Assembly (NCBI RefSeq): GCF_018687715.1 | Contig: NC_056765.1 | Location: 27,948,254-28,012,253, forward strand | Length of the DNA stretch: 64,000 bases | Reading direction: 5' to 3' | DNA from: Carya illinoinensis | Lineage: Eukaryota; Streptophyta; Magnoliopsida; Fagales; Juglandaceae | Made by a program: the position numbers and the translations under genes | The notes under the pieces: generated by a model | Databases searched by the model: none | What the model was told of the DNA's origin: nothing | Seen by the model: only the letters and a program-made list of their open reading frames with translations | In this document: in pieces, positions 37,047-47,868 of the stretch | Position numbering within the stretch: position 1 is the stretch's first letter | How the letters are laid out: every line of letters begins with the position of its first letter

Positions 37047-40000
37047 ATGGAATCTTCTGCTAATATGGCAGCTTCTTTTTTATCTTCATCTTCAATGAAT
37101 CCATCTGATGATTCATCCAGCCCTTACTATCTCCATCCTAGTGACAACCCTGGAGCTCTTATTGTTTCTGAATTTTTCAATGGTGCAAATTATGTTTTTT
37201 GGAGTAGATCAATCTCGATTGCTCTTTCTATAAAGAACAAACTTGCCTTTATTGATGGAAGTTTTCCTCAACCCGGTCCTGATAACATAAAGCTTCAAGT
37301 TGCTTGGCTGCGAGCAAACAATCTTGTTTTGTCTTGGTTGATGAACTCGATTGCAAAAGAACTTCGAGGAAGTCTTCTCTACTTCAACACTGCATCTGAC
37401 ATTTGGGATGAACTAAAAATTAGATATCTTCGAAGTGATGGCCCATGAGTCTTTATATTAGAGAAATCTTTAAGCTCTATTTCTCAAGGCTCAAACTCAA
37501 TCACTGAGTATTTTAGTGATTTCAAAACTTTATGGGATGAATACATTAGCTATCGCACTCTTCCTAAATGTATTTGTGGAATTATGAACACTTGTACTTG
37601 TGCCATATTAAAGAATCTTGCTGATCGCCAACAAGCAGACTATGTGATGAAGTTCTTGGTTGGTTTACATGATTCTTATTCGGCCATTCCAAGTCAACTG
37701 CTTCTTTCTCCTTTACCATCAATGGGAAGGTCTTTTCTTTGCTGCTCCAAGAAGAAAGCCAAAGATCTTTAACAAATGCAGTAGGGATTCCTCTTGATTC
37801 TCATGCTATGGCTGCTACACAACCACCAAGACAAACCTATTCCAATGTTTCTAAGTCCAACAAACTCAAAGGAAAAATCTGAAAGCACTTGTTCCCATTG
37901 TGGATTTTTTGGACATCTTGCAGACAAGTGTTTTCAGATCATAGGTTATCCACCAGGATGGAAAGGCCCTCGAGGAAAAAGATTCAATTCAACACGATTG
38001 CCCAATGCAAACATTGCATCTTCTCTGGAGCAAAATTCAAATATCCCAAACTTGCCTTTTTCTCAAGAGCAAATACCAAATCTGATCACTCTTGCCAATA
38101 ACTTGTCTACTTCACCTATCAATTCTAATTTTGCAGTCAATATTGCCTCCACATCAGGTAATCATTTCACTGCTTGTTTAGCTATTAATTCTTTGAACAA
38201 TAATTCTCCATGGATACTAGACAGTGGAGCAACAGATCATATGATCTGTTCTCTCCACTTCTTTACTTCAATAAAAATACCTACCAAACCATCTTTAGTC
38301 CATTTACCAAATTGTCAACTTGTTCCTATTAGTTTTACAGGAACTGTCAAACTCTCTTCTGATTTAGTGCTACATAATGCTCTCTACATCCCTTTTTCAT
38401 ATCAATCTCATCTTTGCTTCAAGATTGACTAAAGAAAACTCTATTGCCTTGTCTCTTTTTCAATCTAAATGTGTCTTGCAGGATATCAACAAATGGAAGA
38501 AGATTGGGCTTGCTGAAGTTAGAGCTGGCCTATACCACCTTATTAATTTTCTTGATAACACACAAAAGGCATCACCTGACTCAAATAACTCCTTTTTGGC
38601 CAACACATCTTCCATCAGTCCCGACATATGGCATTCTCAGTTGGGACATCCTTCTCCTGCCAGATTGAAAATCATAAGTTCTATTAATCCTTGTATAAAA
38701 TCATCTCACAATCATGTCTATGAGATTTGTCCTCTAGCTTGACAAAAAAAATTGTCTTTTCCTGTATCACAAAACAATGCAAATAAAGCTTTTCAATTAG
38801 TGCATTGTGACATTTGGGATCCCTTCTCAACTCTTTCACATTCTGGTTACAAATTTTTCCTTACAATTGTGGATGATCATACACGTTTCACTTGGCTTTA
38901 TCTTATGAAAACAAAATCAAAAACTAGATCCTTACTTATCCACTTCATTGCTTATGTTCAAACCCAATTTAATACTCAAATTCAGACACTTAGAATAGAT
39001 AATGGCCAAGAATTCAACATGCCTACTCTTTATCAAAAATATGGCATGATCCATCAACTATCTTGTGTAGAAACTTATGAGCAAAATGGTAGAGTTGAAA
39101 GAAAACACCAGTATCTGTTAAATGTAGCTAGAGCCCTCATTTTCTAGTCCAAATTACCTTTATCTTATTGGAGTGAATGTGTGTTAACTGCCACACACCT
39201 CATTAATCGAACTCTCTCCTCTATGTTAGAAAATAATACACCTTATGCTCTTCTTTTTCAAAAACCACCTACATACAACTACCTTAAAGTCTTTGGTTGT
39301 TGATGCTTTGGTAGTACAATTCAAAACAGTCGAGGAAAATTTCAACCTAGAGCCTCAAAATGTCTATTCCTTGGATATGCACCTAATATCAAAGGATATA
39401 AGGTGCTTGACCTCCTTACTCTTAAAATCTTCATTTCTAGGAATGTTGTATTTCATGAATCTATCTTTCCTTCTATACCAAACACCAATCATACACCTTT
39501 TATATTTCCTAATTTTCCTTCATCATATGATTTCACAGTGCCTTCCATTTCATCTCCTGATATTGCAGTACCTCCCACTTCAAATTCTGACAATGCAGTC
39601 CCTCCCATTTCAAATTCTGAAAATATAATACCTCCCGTTTCATCTTCTAACACTGCAATACCTTCTGCAATTATAGTACCTTCTGTCTCATCTTCTCATA
39701 TTCTAGTATCTTCCAATTCACCTCCTGTCTCACCTTCAAATTCACCTTCCAGTTCTCAGATTACAATACCTCCTATTTCTCAAATAAACCATGAACATAT
39801 AAATCCTAGAAGATCTGAGAGAATAAGGAATCATCCCCCATACTTGCAGAATTTCTATTGTGGTAATATGGTCAAGCCTGCTTCAGCATCTCAGGAATCT
39901 TTCCATTGCTATCTTCCTTCTCCTAATAAACCATACTCTATTGCACATTTTCTTTCCACTACCAAATTGTCTTCTAAACATAGAGCTTTTACTTCTACTT

Positions 40001-41550
40001 TATCTTCTACTTTTAAACCTAAAACTTTCAAACAAGCTAGCTCACATCCTCAATGGCAAACTACCATTTCAGAAGAGATTAAAGCTCTCGAATTAAATAG
40101 AACTTGGGAACATACAATTCTACCTCCAAATAAGATTGAAATAGGATGTAAGTGGGTTTATCGTGTTAAATACAAAGCTGATGGTACAATTGAAAGATAC
40201 AAGGGTAGATTAGTGGCAAAGGGGTACACTCAACAAGAAGGCCTTGAGTTTTTTGATACATTAGACCCTGTGGCTAAAATGACAACAATACGCACTTTGT
40301 TATCAATTGCTGCAATTAAGCATTAGCATTTACATCAACTTGATCTAAACAATGCTTTTCTTCATGGGGACTTGAATGAAGAGGTCTACATGCAATTACC
40401 ACCAGGGTACTCCTGACCAACTGATCATAGACTTTGCAAACTCAAAAAGAGTCTATATGGTCTCAAATAGGCCTCAAGACAATGGTTTTTTAAGTTGTCT
40501 TCATCTTTGCTTCAGTTTGGCTTCACTCAAGCAAAGTCTGATTCTTCTTTGTTCATCAGACACAATTCAACTAGTTTTGTGGCACTCTTGATTTATGTTG
40601 ATGATGTCATCATTGCATCTAATAATCTTGATGATATAGTCACTGTTAAACAGTTTCTACATGATTTTTTTACAAGAAAATATTTGGGGGAACTCAAATA
40701 TTTTTTGGGGATTGAAATGGCTAGATCAGCTAAAGGCATCTCTTTGTGCCAACGCAAGTATGCTTTAGACATCTTGCAAGACAGTGGATTTTTAGGATGC
40801 AAACCTATAGCCTTTCCTATGGAATCTACCCTAAAATTGAGTGTCAATAATTCATCTCCTCCTTTGCCAGACCCTGCATTATATAGAAGACTTGTTGGCC
40901 GTCTACTATACCTCACTATAACCAGACTTGACCTATCTTACTCAGTACAAGCATTAAGCCAGTTCATGGCTAAACCTAGTACCAAGCACTTTCAAGATGC
41001 TGAAAGGGTTCTCAGATACATTAAAGCAACAACAGGCCAAGACATTTTCTTATCTGCAGATTCTCCTCTCCATTTAAAAGCTTATTCAGACAGTGACTGG
41101 GGTGGATGTATTGATACTAGAAGAAGTGTCACTGGTTTTACAATGTTTATTGGAGATTCTCTCATCTCATGGAAGTTAAAGAAACAACCAACTATTAGTC
41201 GATCCTCAACTGAGTCTGAATACAGAGCTCTAGCCTCTACTACATGTGAAATTCAATGGTTAATGTATCTACTAGCTAACTTACATATTCCCCATCCACA
41301 AGCTATTTTGCTTTACACTGACAGCAAACCAGCTTCTGAAATTGCATCAAATCCTGTTCAACATGAAAGGACAAAACACATCCAGCTAGATTGCCATCTG
41401 GTTCGAGAAAAATTACAAGAATGACTGATCAAGATCATTCACATTCCTTCTAAACATCAACTGGCAGACATATTAACTAAACCACTTGGTTCTTTTAATT
41501 TTCATCATTTAGTCCGCAAGATGGGAATGATAAATATCTATTCCTCTCTT
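37047..41550 (+). pseudogene. Copia Gag-Pol with eight stops and a few frameshifts
   Basis: Gag starts at ATG 37047, after an upstream Leu/Phe-rich in-frame stretch. Domains: gag (37150-37700), CCHC knuckle CSHCGFFGHLADKC (37889-37930), protease DSGATDH (about 38220), GAG-pre-integrase (WHSQLGHPS, about 38628), integrase (DD-E: VDDHTRFTW, IDNGQEF, NGRVERKH; 38870-39110), RT (40070-40760, YVDD at 40594-40605) and RNase H (about 41080-41500, SDSDWGG...STESEYRA). Stops: 37446, 38740, 39145, 39301, 40324, 40414, 40468 and 41422. Frameshifts fall near 37720, 37880 and 38400. From 38400 on, a single frame is kept. Not functional. Confidence 0.5.
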
Positions 41551-41559
41551 GAGGGGGGA

Positions 41560-41831
41560 TGTTGGAATATATATACAAGAGCAAATTGAAGCCTTAGAGT
41601 TAAAGTCATGTGAAGCTAAAATGCTAAAGTCAGATAAAGAAACTATTATATGATAGTTAAGTTAGTTGATGTAATAAGTAAGTTAAATTTCTTGTATCTG
41701 TGATAGTAAAGTCAGATGGCTTATAATGCCAATACGTGTATATAAATAGTAGTGATGTAAAGCAACAATCATTCAAGCAGTTCAATTCATTTTCTTCCTT
41801 TTTACTCTGTTTCTGATTTACATATTTTACA
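41560..41831 (+). repeat. 3' LTR of the copia element
   Basis: 272 bp, preceded by the polypurine tract. Compared with the 5' LTR it has an extra TATA dinucleotide pair near the start and lacks one copy of a TTCTTGTAT repeat. Confidence 0.5.
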
Positions 41832-41836
41832 ATAAT

Positions 41837-43430
41837 GATGAATATTTTGATGTGTACAATGTGAGTTGATTGTGGATTTTTATGAATTAGATGTGGGTAT
41901 AATATTGTGAGTTGAGTAATGAATTTTGATTGCATATATTGTGAATATGTTGTGAATTGGATATTGATGAATTAGAAGGAATTAGAAAGAAATATTTGTA
42001 ATATGGATTGTGTAATATAATAAATTAAAATGAAAAATTGTGTTTTGTGTATGGTTATTCTTAAAGTGAAAATATAAATATTGGGGTATATTTATGGATT
42101 AAAATGAATATGTTTTACAATTGTGTATTTTTTTAAGCATATGTTGATATTATTTGTGTATGTTATACTTGTGTATTTTTTGATTATTTGTGAAGCATAT
42201 GTTGTGATTATTTGTGTATGTTATATTTGTAGATTTTTTTATTATTTGTGTATTTTTTTGAGTATTTGTGAAGCATATCTTGTGATTATTTGTGTATGTT
42301 ATATTTGTAGATTTTTTGATTGTTTGTGTATTTTTTTATTATTGATGAAACTTATGTTGTGATTATTTGTGTATCTATAACTAGTGGGGGATGTATATTT
42401 TATTTTGATGTCTAACTAATTAAAATATTATGATTACAAAGGATAATATAGTATATAGCTTATTAATATATACTAACAACTATGTTTATCTAGCATACTG
42501 ATAGATATTAACAACTTAAGAAGAAGCATACTAATGGTCAAATAGGTAAAATAATAGATAAATAAGTAGAGAGTTGGAATAAATAAATATACTTATTTAA
42601 AATAAAATAATAAGTAAATGAATAATTCATTCCATCAGGTATATAAATAATTCACTCCATTAAATATATAAATATTAGTAAACATTTTAGACATAATAAC
42701 TAATTCTACCTAATATGTGCTTGCTTTTGTAAGGGATTATTAAAATAAATCAACTTATACTAACTTATACTATAAATAATAAGAAATAAATATGAATTAA
42801 AATATTTAGTAGTAGGTATCAATTAATAAGTAACTAAGATATATAATAAAATATATAAAATTATATTTTACATAGGCATCAATTACAATAACATTAATTT
42901 TGTGTATGGCCTCTTAGGGAAATTATAAGTTTAAGAACTTAATTTAAGACTAAGGATAAATATATTATTCACTAAGGTTAAAATATTAACACTTAATATA
43001 CATTTAATATGATAATAAATATTTAATGAATTTAATAAGTATTTAGACATTATAACTAATTTTAATTAGTATGTGCTTATACTTGTAAGTAATTAAAATA
43101 AATCAACTTATACTAAGTTATATAATAAGTAACTAAGATATATACTAATCCGAGATCAATAAATGAAATATTTCACATAGAATATCCCCAGCCAATCCAA
43201 GATTTAATTAAAATGCTTTGTTGTCTGTTGAAAAATCGGAAGCTTCTTTTCCATAACTAATAATTTTTTTTTTTATAAATTAACAATGTCAAATAAATAG
43301 TAGTATTATATTATTAAACTAGAGAGAAGTATTGTAAATATGCAAACTATTTAAGTACTAACATTATCTTTTAAAATTGCTAATGTGGCTTTGTTAGAAA
43401 TGATAATCCTAAAAGTTTTTTCCTTATTCA
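41837..43430. other. AT-rich intergenic sequence
   Basis: No gene supported beyond the minisatellite listed separately. Repetitive TTAATAATAAGT-like AT-rich sequence. Confidence 0.5.
42123..42375 (+). repeat. Degenerate minisatellite (GATTATTTGTG...)
   Basis: Three to four degenerate units of about 60-100 bp built from GATTATTTGTGTATGTTATA, TTGTAGATTTTTT and GTGAAGCATATGTTGTG. It yields a spurious 79-residue ORF rich in Cys, Ile and Phe. Confidence 0.5.
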
Positions 43431-43439
43431 TGTCTATGT

Positions 43440-43740
43440 TATTGCTCACACTATGAGCGTAGTGAATGGATAGATCCTGCCGCTGCAGATAATTATATAA
43501 GCGGTGTTAATTTTGTTAAATAAATTATACAATATGTGAATCATTTTTTTTTATTTATATGTCTTTTAATATGTTACTTATTATGTATTTTCTTTCTAAT
43601 TGTAAGAAAAAATGATGGATATGCAGTCAGCTTCTGAGGAATCATTTCCTAGTGACATAGACATATTCATGCAAATGTTTGGGACCAAATCTAGTACGGT
43701 AAGAGGTTTGGGATGTAATTTCAAGCATCCTGGTTAATCC
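43440..43740 (+). pseudogene. Scrap of CACTA (En/Spm) transposase-type protein
   Basis: Two short conserved pieces on the plus strand. The first reads RSEWIDPAAADNYISG (about 43460-43506). The second, after an intron-like gap ending in TTGTAAG, reads MMDMQSASEE...IFMQMFGTKSSTVRGLG (about 43612-43712). The order WID..A...Y, M, then the GRR/GTK-SGY-like RGLG motif recalls the C-terminal part of plant CACTA-associated transposase_24 proteins. Short and without element ends, so moderate to low confidence. Confidence 0.5.
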
Positions 43741-44880
43741 TCGACGACCTCATCTATATAATATCTATTATTATAATAAGTTAGTGTTGTGGGTCAAATT
43801 TGATAGTTACTGTAGCATGACTAAATTAAAGGAATAATAAAAAAAATTCTTCTTTCTTACTATACTGATTTGGTTGCATCAGTTTTTTGAGGGCTATAAT
43901 ATTATTACTAATTAATATATAATCTGTAGAATGGTAAAATATAATAAAATAAAATATTTTAAAATTTTTAAAAAATAAATTAATATTATTTTATTATTAT
44001 ATAAAGAATATATGAATAATCCAATATGGAAAATAGAAGTGAATGAAATAGATAAAAGGTAAATTTATATCATATTAACTAAAACTTTAAGTATGAATTT
44101 GGCTATTCTAATATTGAGATTGCTCTAAAGCCATGGCAACGCCCTTTTAATTCATTTTAGTCATTTTATAGATTTCAAGCCAATGCGAGTGCATGCTTAA
44201 ATGGATTAGCCAAAGCCTACCCAAGTTTTAGCTTTTGTAATATGAAAATGTATTTGTCTATTCCATTTACATCCAATCTCTATATTGAATTATCTATTTA
44301 TTTTTTATATAAGAATAAATTAATATTTTTTTTGTATTTTTAATTTATTTATTTTTATCATATTTTACAATTCTACCAATTATATATTAAATTATGTTCT
44401 AATTAAATACATGGTTTATCATATTCTACTAAGAAAAGAAATGCAATACACAGTAAAGAATAAAGAAATGCATTTACTGTAGCATAAATTAACTGTTTAT
44501 TAAATTGTAAAATAGTTTAATACATTGTATTGTACCATTTACACGTGTTATTTGCAGATGATACATTGTGTTTTATACTTGTTTGTATTTTTAGGTTGAT
44601 TTATCTTAGCTTTTAGTATAAATGCTTTTTACAAAATTTATTTTAAAAATTTTATGTATATATAGTCAATTTTAAGTACTCTTTTGGATAATTTTTACAT
44701 CCTTGAATAAAAAATGATATATATAAAATATATTTCACAATAATTTACACAGCACATGTTATAAATAAGGATATTTTTATAAAATGATGTTAATTTTATA
44801 AAGTAATTTATAAAAATATCTCTCCTTTTAAACATTGTTATGTAAAATGTTATAAAATATAATTAGTTTAATCATTTTTC
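43741..44880. other. AT-rich intergenic sequence
   Basis: Nothing that I can support as a gene or element. Confidence 0.5.
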
Positions 44881-45186
44881 TTCCTGAATACAACTGTTCA
44901 TCCACTTTGCATAATCCAATGCACACGGTATTTTGTCCCAATAGCTTTCAAACAGTTTTTTTTTTTTTTACTGGTTATCCATTGAGATTGGCATATAATT
45001 ATTGTAGTATTGTTCCAACCAATCGTTATGGTTTACCTTTTAGACCAGAGTGCCATCTTTCGGCCATGGCTCTCTGTACAGTGCCTGCCATCCCTCTCCA
45101 TAAAACAACCTTAATTTTATACCAGCTTACTGCCTGGCCTCTCTCTATTTCTGCTACATCAAAATAGCGCAAGAGTTTTTGAAAGG

Positions 45187-45672
45187 ATGCAGCTTTCCGT
45201 GGACTTAAGATTAATATTCCTGCCACCCATAGGCCTCGCCCTTAGGTTTCTAGTATCCCAATTTTACAGCTCTTGGCCTCAAAATGGCAACTTCCAACTT
45301 GAATCCCTTGGCCTTCCCATGTTTCTCGTTATACTTCTTATCATCGGCCTTGTGATCTCGGTGAAGTTTGATCTGACGGTGGAGGGACTCAGGTTGCGTA
45401 CCGGAGATGTATCGAGTCTGTTGACTATTTTACTGCTGGCCTCACTCATTTTGCCTCTCTCCCTCTTCTGGTTTTCCTATTTGGTGCTCTTGTTCTTATC
45501 TCCTTGTTCTAAGCACATTTTTAATCAGCTCAAGAGCTTTGTGTACTGGCTACGTCACACTTTCAGAGCCACTTTCTTCTGCAATATCCAGCCCCAAGAA
45601 GAATCGGAAACATTAATCCTACCTGAAGTTGAGATTCAACTGACTGAAGTTGAAGGGAGCGATAATGCTTAA
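45187..45672 (+). CDS. Hydrophobic protein of unknown function, 161 residues
   Basis: Open from about 45113, first ATG at 45187. Two strongly hydrophobic stretches, residues about 43-62 (LGLPMFLVILLIIGLVISV) and about 82-110 (LLTILLLASLILPLSLFWF onward), look like membrane segments. A basic amphipathic stretch (QLKSFVYWLRHTFRAT) and an acidic C-terminal tail (EVEIQLTEVEGSDNA) follow. I do not recognise the family. Protein-level similarity in two degraded copies (11985-12178 for the N-terminal half, 27666-27830 for the C-terminal part) supports the plus-strand frame. The minus-strand ORF 45026-45226 is probably a shadow. It may be a host gene fragment amplified inside a repeat unit. A promoter directly upstream was not identified. 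Confidence 0.5.
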   Translation: MQLSVDLRLIFLPPIGLALRFLVSQFYSSWPQNGNFQLESLGLPMFLVILLIIGLVISVKFDLTVEGLRLRTGDVSSLLTILLLASLILPLSLFWFSYLVLLFLSPCSKHIFNQLKSFVYWLRHTFRATFFCNIQPQEESETLILPEVEIQLTEVEGSDNA

Positions 45673-45860
45673 GAAAGAACTGAAACAAATGCGTTGGTCC
45701 TTTTCAAATAGTAGTTTTGAAGACTGTTTCAGCTTGTAGTCTCGGTATAGGATTAAATTTGTAAGAAATGTCTGAATTAAATCCTGCCGTATCTTAGCTT
45801 TGGGGGTTAATGTAATGAAGTTGTGAGTTTCTAAAAATATATTAGAACAAGTTTATAACA
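45673..45860 (+). other. Conserved 3' untranslated region of the hydrophobic ORF
   Basis: Similarity to 27830-28000 continues past the stop codon for about 170 bp (GAAAGAACTGAAAC, GTTGGTCCTTTT, CAGCTTGTAGT, GGATTAAATTTGTAAG). The copied unit therefore included transcript sequence beyond the ORF. Confidence 0.5.
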
Positions 45861-45989
45861 ATGATGGATGTTTTTGGGCGATCAGGTTCAGTTTGATGCT
45901 TTCCAATTTTGGATCCTTTCCATTTTCCTGGTTCCTTTAATACAAAGCAACTCAATTTCTGTTTTATAGTTTAGATTCAAGAATCTGTC

Positions 45990-46640
45990 ATGAGTTTTTA
46001 AACAAAAGGCTTTTTGGTACGCACGCACCGATCTATAAAAACACACACACACACACATATATATAGGATCATTGATTCGGTGGGTCTTCTCTCTTCTTCC
46101 TTGCGCGCGGTGATTGAAAGCTGCAAAGTTACCAGAGCTCATGGAGGTCGTGCCTGTGGAGATCACGAAGAATCGAAGAACTTCAAACGCAGTTCTAAAA
46201 CTAACATTCCTGTGAGTTTTTGAGCTTTGTGACTGTGATTTTGATATTGTGTTGCATTTTCTTCTTTTTTTTTTCCTTTTAATCATAGAAAATGAAGCTA
46301 TTAATTCATTTATTTTCAATCTTTTTAGGAAAAAATCATCTTAGAAGCGGCGAAGTTACCAGAGCTCATGGAGTTCGTACCTGTGGAGAACGATGAATCG
46401 AAGAACTTCAAAACGCTGTTCTCATTCTATTCCAGCTTCAAAACGCTGCTCGTTGCCTTCTGACTCTCTAGACTCTTATAGGTATGCTACTCTTCATTCT
46501 TTTTCCTACTTGTTTTATATTTATTTTTTGCATATGTCTTGTTTGGTTGTCGAGAACGTGGAAGAAAAGTATTTAATTCGGAGTTGGCGTTTTATCTTTT
46601 TTTCTGGGTTAATGAAATACTCTACTAAATTGGGTTCAAT
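45990..46640 (+). promoter_or_regulatory. Promoter-like block with TATA box, short ORF starts and intron
   Basis: TTGGTACGCACGCACC, a CA microsatellite (46039-46056), TATATATAGG (46058-46067) and CATTGATTCGGTGGGTCTTCT come first. An ATG (46139) opens MEVVPVEITKN. Next is a GT-AG interval (46208 GTGAGTTTTTGAGC to TTTTTAG 46330), then a near-repeat of the first exon (GTTACCAGAGCTCATGGAG, ATG 46368) opening MEFVPVENDESKNFKT and stopping after 31 codons. The 70-bp exon-like duplication is about 220 bp apart. Relatives at 35440 and 52800. I read this as a promoter plus 5' exons of an unidentified gene; this is inference. Confidence 0.5.
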
Positions 46641-47369
46641 ACTTCTCTCTATGTACTCTGCCTTTTCGTAAAGTTCTTGTTTTGAGTTTTCTTTTACATT
46701 GAATTGCTGCAAGCGTTTAAACTTCTGGGTTAGGAATGATTATGTAAGGTACTGGTGATCATGGTTTTCGTTTTTAATAGCCAGTGACGGCTTCGAGATT
46801 TCTTCGTGTGCTTGATGAGTGTTCAATGTGTCTTTCTTTTTCTTTTTCTTTTTTTAAAAAAGTTGGGATTGTTATTTTGATTCCTATGAAACGCTGAAGG
46901 GTAATGACAGAGTGACAACCCATTTACATTTTATTTACAACTTATTAATCACATTGCATTTCTTTTTTTTTTAATTTAAACACATCAAATCAAAATCAAA
47001 ATTAAAATAATTATTTTAAATAATATTATTTTATTTGAAGATAGTAGAAAAATTGTGCAGAAGTTACTATCATTTCTCAATACTAAAATGTCTTTACGTG
47101 GGCGGCACTTTGAGTGAAGGTAAAGTTCGTGAAACTGTTGTTTTACTTCGACGGCCTCTAACCTATTCGAGGTTTGCAACAAGAAGATCCCGATCTATCT
47201 CCATTGGCCTCTCCATTCTGGACGTTGAAGTTCTGATCTCCAGGATGATCCTAAGACGAGAGAAACCATTCTATTCATGGAATCAAAATGGTCAGTCAGC
47301 TAACCCTATCTCTACTTTACTGGTCTGCAGATGATTTAAACTCCTTTTAGTAGCTAGGGCAAACAGACT
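46641..47369. other. Unassigned sequence of the 45-48 kb unit
   Basis: No recognised protein. A 99-codon plus-strand ORF (47035-47334, TTG-initiated) has mixed composition but no motif I know. The interval lies between two blocks that are duplicated elsewhere in the window, so it may belong to the same unit. Confidence 0.5.
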
Positions 47370-47868
47370 AGATGAAGCAGAATTAACCCTTAAGGAATGT
47401 TTACAAACAGGCTGCTCCTGGTGATCCTTCCAAGGCTTAAATGAAAGGATCGGAAGTCAGCAATTTCTTTTAGAAGGAATGCACCCCAGGATAAGAAAGA
47501 AGAGATAAGAGCGTGAATTCTTAACCTCCGCAACTTGGCTTCGGATAAAGAACATGATCTAGGACTCCCCATTTTTCCAGCAAATTGTACTGTTTATTGA
47601 GAATTTTTATTACTTGCAAATAAATAAATAAATAAAAAATGGAAGACCCAAGACTCTTTGGATGCTTGAAATGAAACCAAGAAGGAGGTTAAGCAAACCT
47701 GAGCCAAGAATATAGCTAGCTCAGATCGTAAGCAACTTAAGACTCTTATCCTCTCAGATATGTGAGATGCTGCATGCATACAGATTAACGGCACAGCTGC
47801 TACATAGAAGAACCCTCGGCAACACATGATACACGTATCAACTTAACCGTTCCATGAATAAGAGCCCG
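47370..47868 (-). repeat. About 500-bp block duplicated in inverse orientation at 54.6 kb
   Basis: The complement of this block aligns from end to end with 54566-55031: TTATTCATGGAAC-GTTAAGTTGATACGTG, TATATTCTTGGCTCAGGTTT, CTTGGTTTCATTTCAAGCAT, GGGGAGTCCTAGAT, TGGGGTGCATTC and TTTGTAAACAT. On the minus strand it holds a 60-codon ORF (47572-47390; SFLSWGAFLLKEIADF). The other copy conserves it partly as SWGAF-LKDIAD but with breaks. Function unknown. Confidence 0.5.

Larger units (their letters stand above)
36673..41831 (+). mobile_element. Complete but inactive Ty1/copia element, TSD ATAAT
   Basis: The left LTR is 36673-36949 (277 bp) and the right LTR 41560-41831 (272 bp), both starting TGTTGGAATAT and ending ATTTTACA. 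The 5-bp target duplication ATAAT is at 36668-36672 and 41832-41836. The primer binding site TGGTATCATCGAG (36950) resembles a methionine tRNA site. The polypurine tract GAGGGGGGA is at 41551-41559. Gag and Pol lie between, in typical copia order (protease, integrase, RT, RNase H). The two LTRs differ by a modest number of substitutions and small indels, so the insertion is not recent. It interrupts AT-rich sequence. Confidence 0.5.

Noticed and set aside
40593..40916. Minus-strand ORF of 107 codons
   Set aside because: Antisense to the RT domain of the copia element.
45026..45226. Minus-strand ORF overlapping the start of the hydrophobic ORF
   Set aside because: The two other copies conserve the plus-strand protein better (QLK-FVY block, NFQLESL block), so the minus frame is taken as a shadow.
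12000..47000. CRISPR arrays or other prokaryotic defence systems
   Set aside because: No regular short repeats with unique spacers. All repeats seen are eukaryotic transposons or minisatellites.
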